NCBI GenBank assembly: GCA_029210545.1
Contig: JARGFV010000001.1
Coordinates: 1 to 64,000 of the forward strand
DNA: 64,000 bases
Direction of reading: 5' to 3'
Source of the DNA: a bacterium
Lineage (GTDB): Bacteria > BMS3Abin14
Shown here: piece after piece, positions 61,164-64,000 of the stretch
How the letters are laid out: each line of letters opens with the position of its first letter
How positions within the stretch are numbered: the stretch's first letter is position 1
The notes under the pieces: model-generated
Told to the model about the DNA's origin: nothing
The model's database searches: none
What the model saw: the letters and a program-made list of their open reading frames with translations, nothing else
Program-made: the position numbers and the translations under genes

Positions 61164-62624
61164 GTGAGCCGGAAGGAAGCGTCCTTTTACAGGAAGCTGG
61201 TCGTCGCCGGGGTCTGCCTCCTCCCACTGGCCCTCACCCCTTCCATTGCTTCCGCAAAATCAGTGTTTGAGCCCGTTGTCGCTGGCGGGTTCTACCCGGC
61301 CGACGCGGCAAAGCTGCGAGCCCTGGTGCGCTCCTGCATCGACAGCGCCGGCCTGCCGTCGGTCAAGGGGGAGATCCTGGGCCTCGTCGCCCCCCATGCC
61401 GGTTACGTCTATTCCGGGCCGGTGGCCGGGTACGCCTACAGGGAGCTCAAGGGCAGGAAGTACGACATCGTTGTCATCATGGCCCCGTCCCACACCGCCC
61501 CCCTGAACGGGGTGTCCATCCTGGATGTGGACGCCTACCGCACACCGCTGGGGGAGGTTCCTGTCGACAGGAAATCGGTGCGGGCCCTCATCGACCAGAT
61601 CCCATGGATCAGCCACGTCCCGGCCCTTTTCACCCGGGAGCACTCCATGGAGGTCCAGCTGCCGTTCCTCCAGGTGGCCCTCGAGCCGGGCTTTTCCATC
61701 GTCCCTGCCGTCATGGGAACGGCGGACCCCGACCTTGCCACCGCCTTCGCCACTGTACTGGCCCGCCAGTTCCGGGGCCGGAAAGTCCTTTTCGTGGCCA
61801 GTTCCGACATGTCCCACTATCTGGAGTACGATGCGGCCAAAATCAAAGACACCGGAACCCTGAAGATCATCGGCAACGGGGAGATCGACACATTATATCG
61901 CCGGTGTTCCACCCGGGAATCGGAGCTGTGCGGCCTGGGCCCGGTGCAGACGGTCATGCACCTCGCCGAAAAGATGGGGATCGAGGGGGGGACACTGCTC
62001 AGGTACTCCAACTCCGGTGACACCGCGGGAAACCGGACAAGGGTGGTGGGGTACGGCTCCTTCGCTTTCGTGAACCCGGCAGGGGAGCTGGCCCTGGCCG
62101 ACAAGCAGGCCCTTTTGGTCCTGGCCCGGAATACCCTGGAGCAGTACGTGCGGACCGGCAAACGTCCCGACATCGTGCCCGGCTCATCGGCACTAAAGGA
62201 ACCAGGGGCTGCTTTTGTCACCCTGAAGCGCCGGGGTGAGCTGCGTGGCTGCATCGGCCAGCTGAGGCCCACCATGCCCCTCTATCAGTCCGTGGTGGAG
62301 ATGGCGGTCTCCTCGTGCAGCAGGGACATGCGCTTTACGCCGGTCAAGGCTGAAGAGCTTCCCGATATCCGGGTCGAGGTCTCGGTGATGTCGCCCTTCA
62401 TGAAGGTGGGCGGCGTCGAGGAGGTCGAGGTGGGGCGGGACGGCCTTTACCTGACCTGGCATGGAAGGAGCGGCGTGCTCCTGCCACAGGTCCCGGGAGA
62501 GCAGGGGTGGGACAGGGGGGAGTATCTCAAGGCGATCTGCAGGAAGGCGGGGCTGCCGGATAAGACATGGGAGAAACCTGGCGCAGAGCTTTACAGGTTT
62601 AGCGCCCAGGTGTTCAGTGAGTAA
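61164..62624 (+). CDS. AmmeMemoRadiSam protein: MEMO1 (AmrB) fused to AMMECR1 (AmrA)
   Basis: 486 residues from GTG 61164; the frame is open to 60954 through a repeat element, so a longer start is possible. A signal/anchor (about 10-30, VVAGVCLLPLALTPSIASA) suggests export, unlike most family members. The MEMO1 domain (about 35-310) has its family residues in APHAGYVYSGP, PSHTAPL and SSDMSHY, resembling class III dioxygenase metal sites. The AMMECR1 domain (about 315-485) has the LRGCIGQL signature. The two are separate proteins in many genomes. The neighbours are amrS and an FMN/Fe-S membrane protein. Its biochemical role is unresolved. Confidence 0.9.
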   Translation: MSRKEASFYRKLVVAGVCLLPLALTPSIASAKSVFEPVVAGGFYPADAAKLRALVRSCIDSAGLPSVKGEILGLVAPHAGYVYSGPVAGYAYRELKGRKYDIVVIMAPSHTAPLNGVSILDVDAYRTPLGEVPVDRKSVRALIDQIPWISHVPALFTREHSMEVQLPFLQVALEPGFSIVPAVMGTADPDLATAFATVLARQFRGRKVLFVASSDMSHYLEYDAAKIKDTGTLKIIGNGEIDTLYRRCSTRESELCGLGPVQTVMHLAEKMGIEGGTLLRYSNSGDTAGNRTRVVGYGSFAFVNPAGELALADKQALLVLARNTLEQYVRTGKRPDIVPGSSALKEPGAAFVTLKRRGELRGCIGQLRPTMPLYQSVVEMAVSSCSRDMRFTPVKAEELPDIRVEVSVMSPFMKVGGVEEVEVGRDGLYLTWHGRSGVLLPQVPGEQGWDRGEYLKAICRKAGLPDKTWEKPGAELYRFSAQVFSE

Positions 62625-63434
62625 AGCGCCCGAGAACCGTTTTATAACGGCCACCAATAGCACATCATCTGTCCCTCGACTTCGCTCGCGGTTCGACAAA
62701 GCTCACCGTCCTGAGTTTATCGAAGGAGGACCCTGAGCCTGTCGAACGGGCTGCGTTCTCACCCCTCGGAAACCCTCGAAGTACCCGGCAACGGACGTCT
62801 TCCGCCTTCGCTAAAGCTACGGCGTGACAAGCCGGTTTCCTCGGGGTTCTGGCCTTGCATCTGACGCACTCTTGGCGGCCTCACTTTAAATGAGGTGCGT
62901 ACTTTCTGATATTCGGGAACGGCACTGTACCGGTTTGCCGCTCAGGTTTTTCCGGGATGATCCAAAATCCTGATTTCACCGGAGAGAACGCGAAAGAGGT
63001 CGTACTGTGGTAAGTTAGCCTTTGACCTCCTTTGTAAGCTTTGCCATTCACCTAGGAGTCTGTCGGAGAACCTCATACAGACTCCTAGCTGGAGTTTATC
63101 GGAAAATGGCATGTTTAAAAAAACCAAGCAATTCGGATAGTTACAACCGACTTTAATAAAAAGAATCATCTTCCGACAAACATATCTAGCAGCGTATCGG
63201 GGTTTTCCGACACGCTGCTAGGGTGTCATTCAAATCATATAGTAACGTTAAATATCCTTCCTGTGTCCGATCCAGAGAACCACTACCTCAGCCTTTCCCT
63301 GACCCCACAGTCTACCCGACGTACAGTTTTTCCCTTGCATGGATTCCCCTAAAAAGAGGTTGGACCGCGACTTGCAAACTCAGGGGTGAAATCAGTGATT
63401 TGCGACGGTTCGAATTCGAAAAAAGGAGGAAGTG
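62625..63434. other. Repeat-filled intergenic region, 810 bp
   Basis: No gene recognised. 62680-62760 has tandem palindromic words of the widespread CCTGAGCCTGTCGAACGG type. 62853-62875 matches 23581-23603 on the opposite strand (third dispersed repeat). 63052-63221 is a complete MITE-2. The ribosome site AGGAGGA of the last gene is at the right end. Confidence 0.5.
63052..63221 (+). mobile_element. MITE-2 copy 4 (170 bp, best preserved)
   Basis: Left CTAGGAGTCTGTCGGAGAAC, right on the other strand CTAGCAGCGTGTCGGAAAAC. Both terminal hairpins and the internal GTTTATCGGAA / TTCCGACAAAC pair are present. The AT-rich core differs from other copies. No obvious target duplication. Confidence 0.85.
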
Positions 63435-64000
63435 ATGAAAAAAGTAATAATGTTTTCGACACTCGTGATCCTTGTGCTGATCTACCGGCCAGCCGGAGCG
63501 GGATGGCTTGGCGACACACTGAACAGCGCAATAAAGGGGGCTGGAAAGGACATCGTTTACGATGCGGTGGATTCCGCTTCCGGCAGCGCTTATCGGAAGG
63601 TGAAGAATAACCTTGCGGGGGAAGCGTCCGGAAACCCGGACACCGCTGTCCGGCCCGACGCGGAGGCGGCTGCCGGGGTACCGGCTTTCAATTCGCCCGA
63701 AGGCACCATTCGGGGAGAGGAAAGGTACAGCCGGTTCGATTTCATCCCGGGATCCAAGGTCCTTTTCTTTGACGATTTTTCCGACACTGAGGTGGGCGGG
63801 TTCCCCATGCGATGGACCCTCGAAGGGCCAAACGGCGGGGGCAACACCCTGGATGTGATCTCCTGGGCCGGGAGCCATTATTTCCGGAGTCGACCAGCGG
63901 GAGAGGGAAACGGCCAAAGTTGCACCGGTTCCTATCTGCGGTTGAAAGGTCTGAAAGATCTTCCCCAGCGGTTCACAATCGAGTTCGACGCCATCCTTGC
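63435..64000 (+). CDS. Exported protein, C-terminus beyond window
   Basis: At least 188 residues, open at the window edge. Perfect AGGAGGA ribosome site five bases before ATG. Signal peptide about 1-22 (VIMFSTLVILVLIYRPAGA). An amphipathic early region (LGDTLNSAIKGAGKDI) is followed by a beta-rich domain opening FFDDFSDTEVGGFPMRW and containing YLRLKGLKDLPQRFTIEFD. That resembles the concanavalin-like domain found before OmpA domains in some envelope proteins. The C-terminal domain cannot be seen, so an OmpA-family assignment is only a guess. Confidence 0.65.
   Translation, partial: MKKVIMFSTLVILVLIYRPAGAGWLGDTLNSAIKGAGKDIVYDAVDSASGSAYRKVKNNLAGEASGNPDTAVRPDAEAAAGVPAFNSPEGTIRGEERYSRFDFIPGSKVLFFDDFSDTEVGGFPMRWTLEGPNGGGNTLDVISWAGSHYFRSRPAGEGNGQSCTGSYLRLKGLKDLPQRFTIEFDAIL

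Noticed and set aside
62680-62760. Novel palindromic repeat of the CTGAGCCTGTCGAACGG type
   Set aside because: This word is widespread in many bacterial genomes, so it is noted but not treated as a discovery.
62942-63169. 75-residue minus-strand frame whose translation resembles part of a frame at 31.7-32.2 kb
   Set aside because: The shared peptide (CMxFSDRLLG) is just the translation of the MITE-2 terminal repeat, not a protein family.

Overview
The window looks like a chromosomal segment of a high-GC, Gram-negative, probably anaerobic bacterium of deltaproteobacterial (Desulfobacterota-like) character. This rests on lipoproteins with lipoboxes, an outer-membrane beta-barrel, a PpiD/SurA-type chaperone, a sigma-54 activator, several c-di-GMP proteins, an NosR/RnfG-like FMN/Fe-S membrane protein and an AmmeMemoRadiSam locus. 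Nothing in the window fixes the genus; there is no rRNA. Everything here was read by eye, without database searches.

Layout. 0-4 kb: lipase, threonine synthase, a free-standing archaeal-type ThrRS editing domain, a histone-H1-tail protein and tRNA-Ala(GGC). 4-13 kb: a DUF2723 glycosyltransferase-like membrane protein, a PAS-GAF histidine kinase, a propeller lipoprotein, a beta-carbonic anhydrase run ending in an 8 x 37-residue repeat protein, and a Nudix hydrolase. 13-19 kb: serA, a small beta-barrel protein, a defective IS1182-like insertion sequence, and a cluster of c-di-GMP/PilZ proteins including a truncated PAS-GGDEF gene. 19-23 kb: a periplasmic binding protein translationally coupled to a HisKA_2 sensor kinase. 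23-29 kb: the rod-shape operon mreB-mreC-mreD-mrdA-rodA on the minus strand. 29-36 kb: PpiD-like chaperone, a methyltransferase gene split by a small mobile element, an RlmD-type rRNA methyltransferase, a diguanylate cyclase, DUF3467 and a permease. 36-43 kb: a minus-strand run with a triple-GAF sigma-54 activator, M23 endopeptidase, TPR lipoprotein, HD-GYP phosphodiesterase and a zinc-ribbon/FHA protein. 43-49.5 kb: a three-gene operon pairing a ParM-like actin with an unrecognised 623-residue protein and a giant surface protein of beta-sandwich repeats plus propeller. 50-53.6 kb: a polyamine operon (XRE-cupin regulator, speH, pdaD, speE, speB) giving the route arginine to agmatine to putrescine to spermidine. 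53.8-57 kb: a paralogue of the giant surface protein and an MDR dehydrogenase. 58-62.6 kb: FMN/Fe-S membrane protein, small membrane protein, AmrS radical SAM enzyme and an AmrB-AmrA fusion. The last gene runs off the window.

The most unusual content is between the genes. (1) Most gene ends carry degenerate tandem arrays with an exact 7-bp period (8-bp for one word family). Each locus has its own word, and the arrays often occur as inverted pairs that can form long cruciforms. (2) A multi-hairpin miniature element (MITE-1, about 153-186 bp, 8-bp target duplications) occurs six times and shares its terminal repeat with the defective IS1182-like element, its probable parent. (3) A second miniature element (MITE-2, 170-211 bp) splits the methyltransferase gene, hosts a nested MITE-1, and supplied the start of a small membrane-protein gene. 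(4) A 118-bp element with perfect 16-bp inverted ends sits at the 5' end of the AmrB-AmrA gene.
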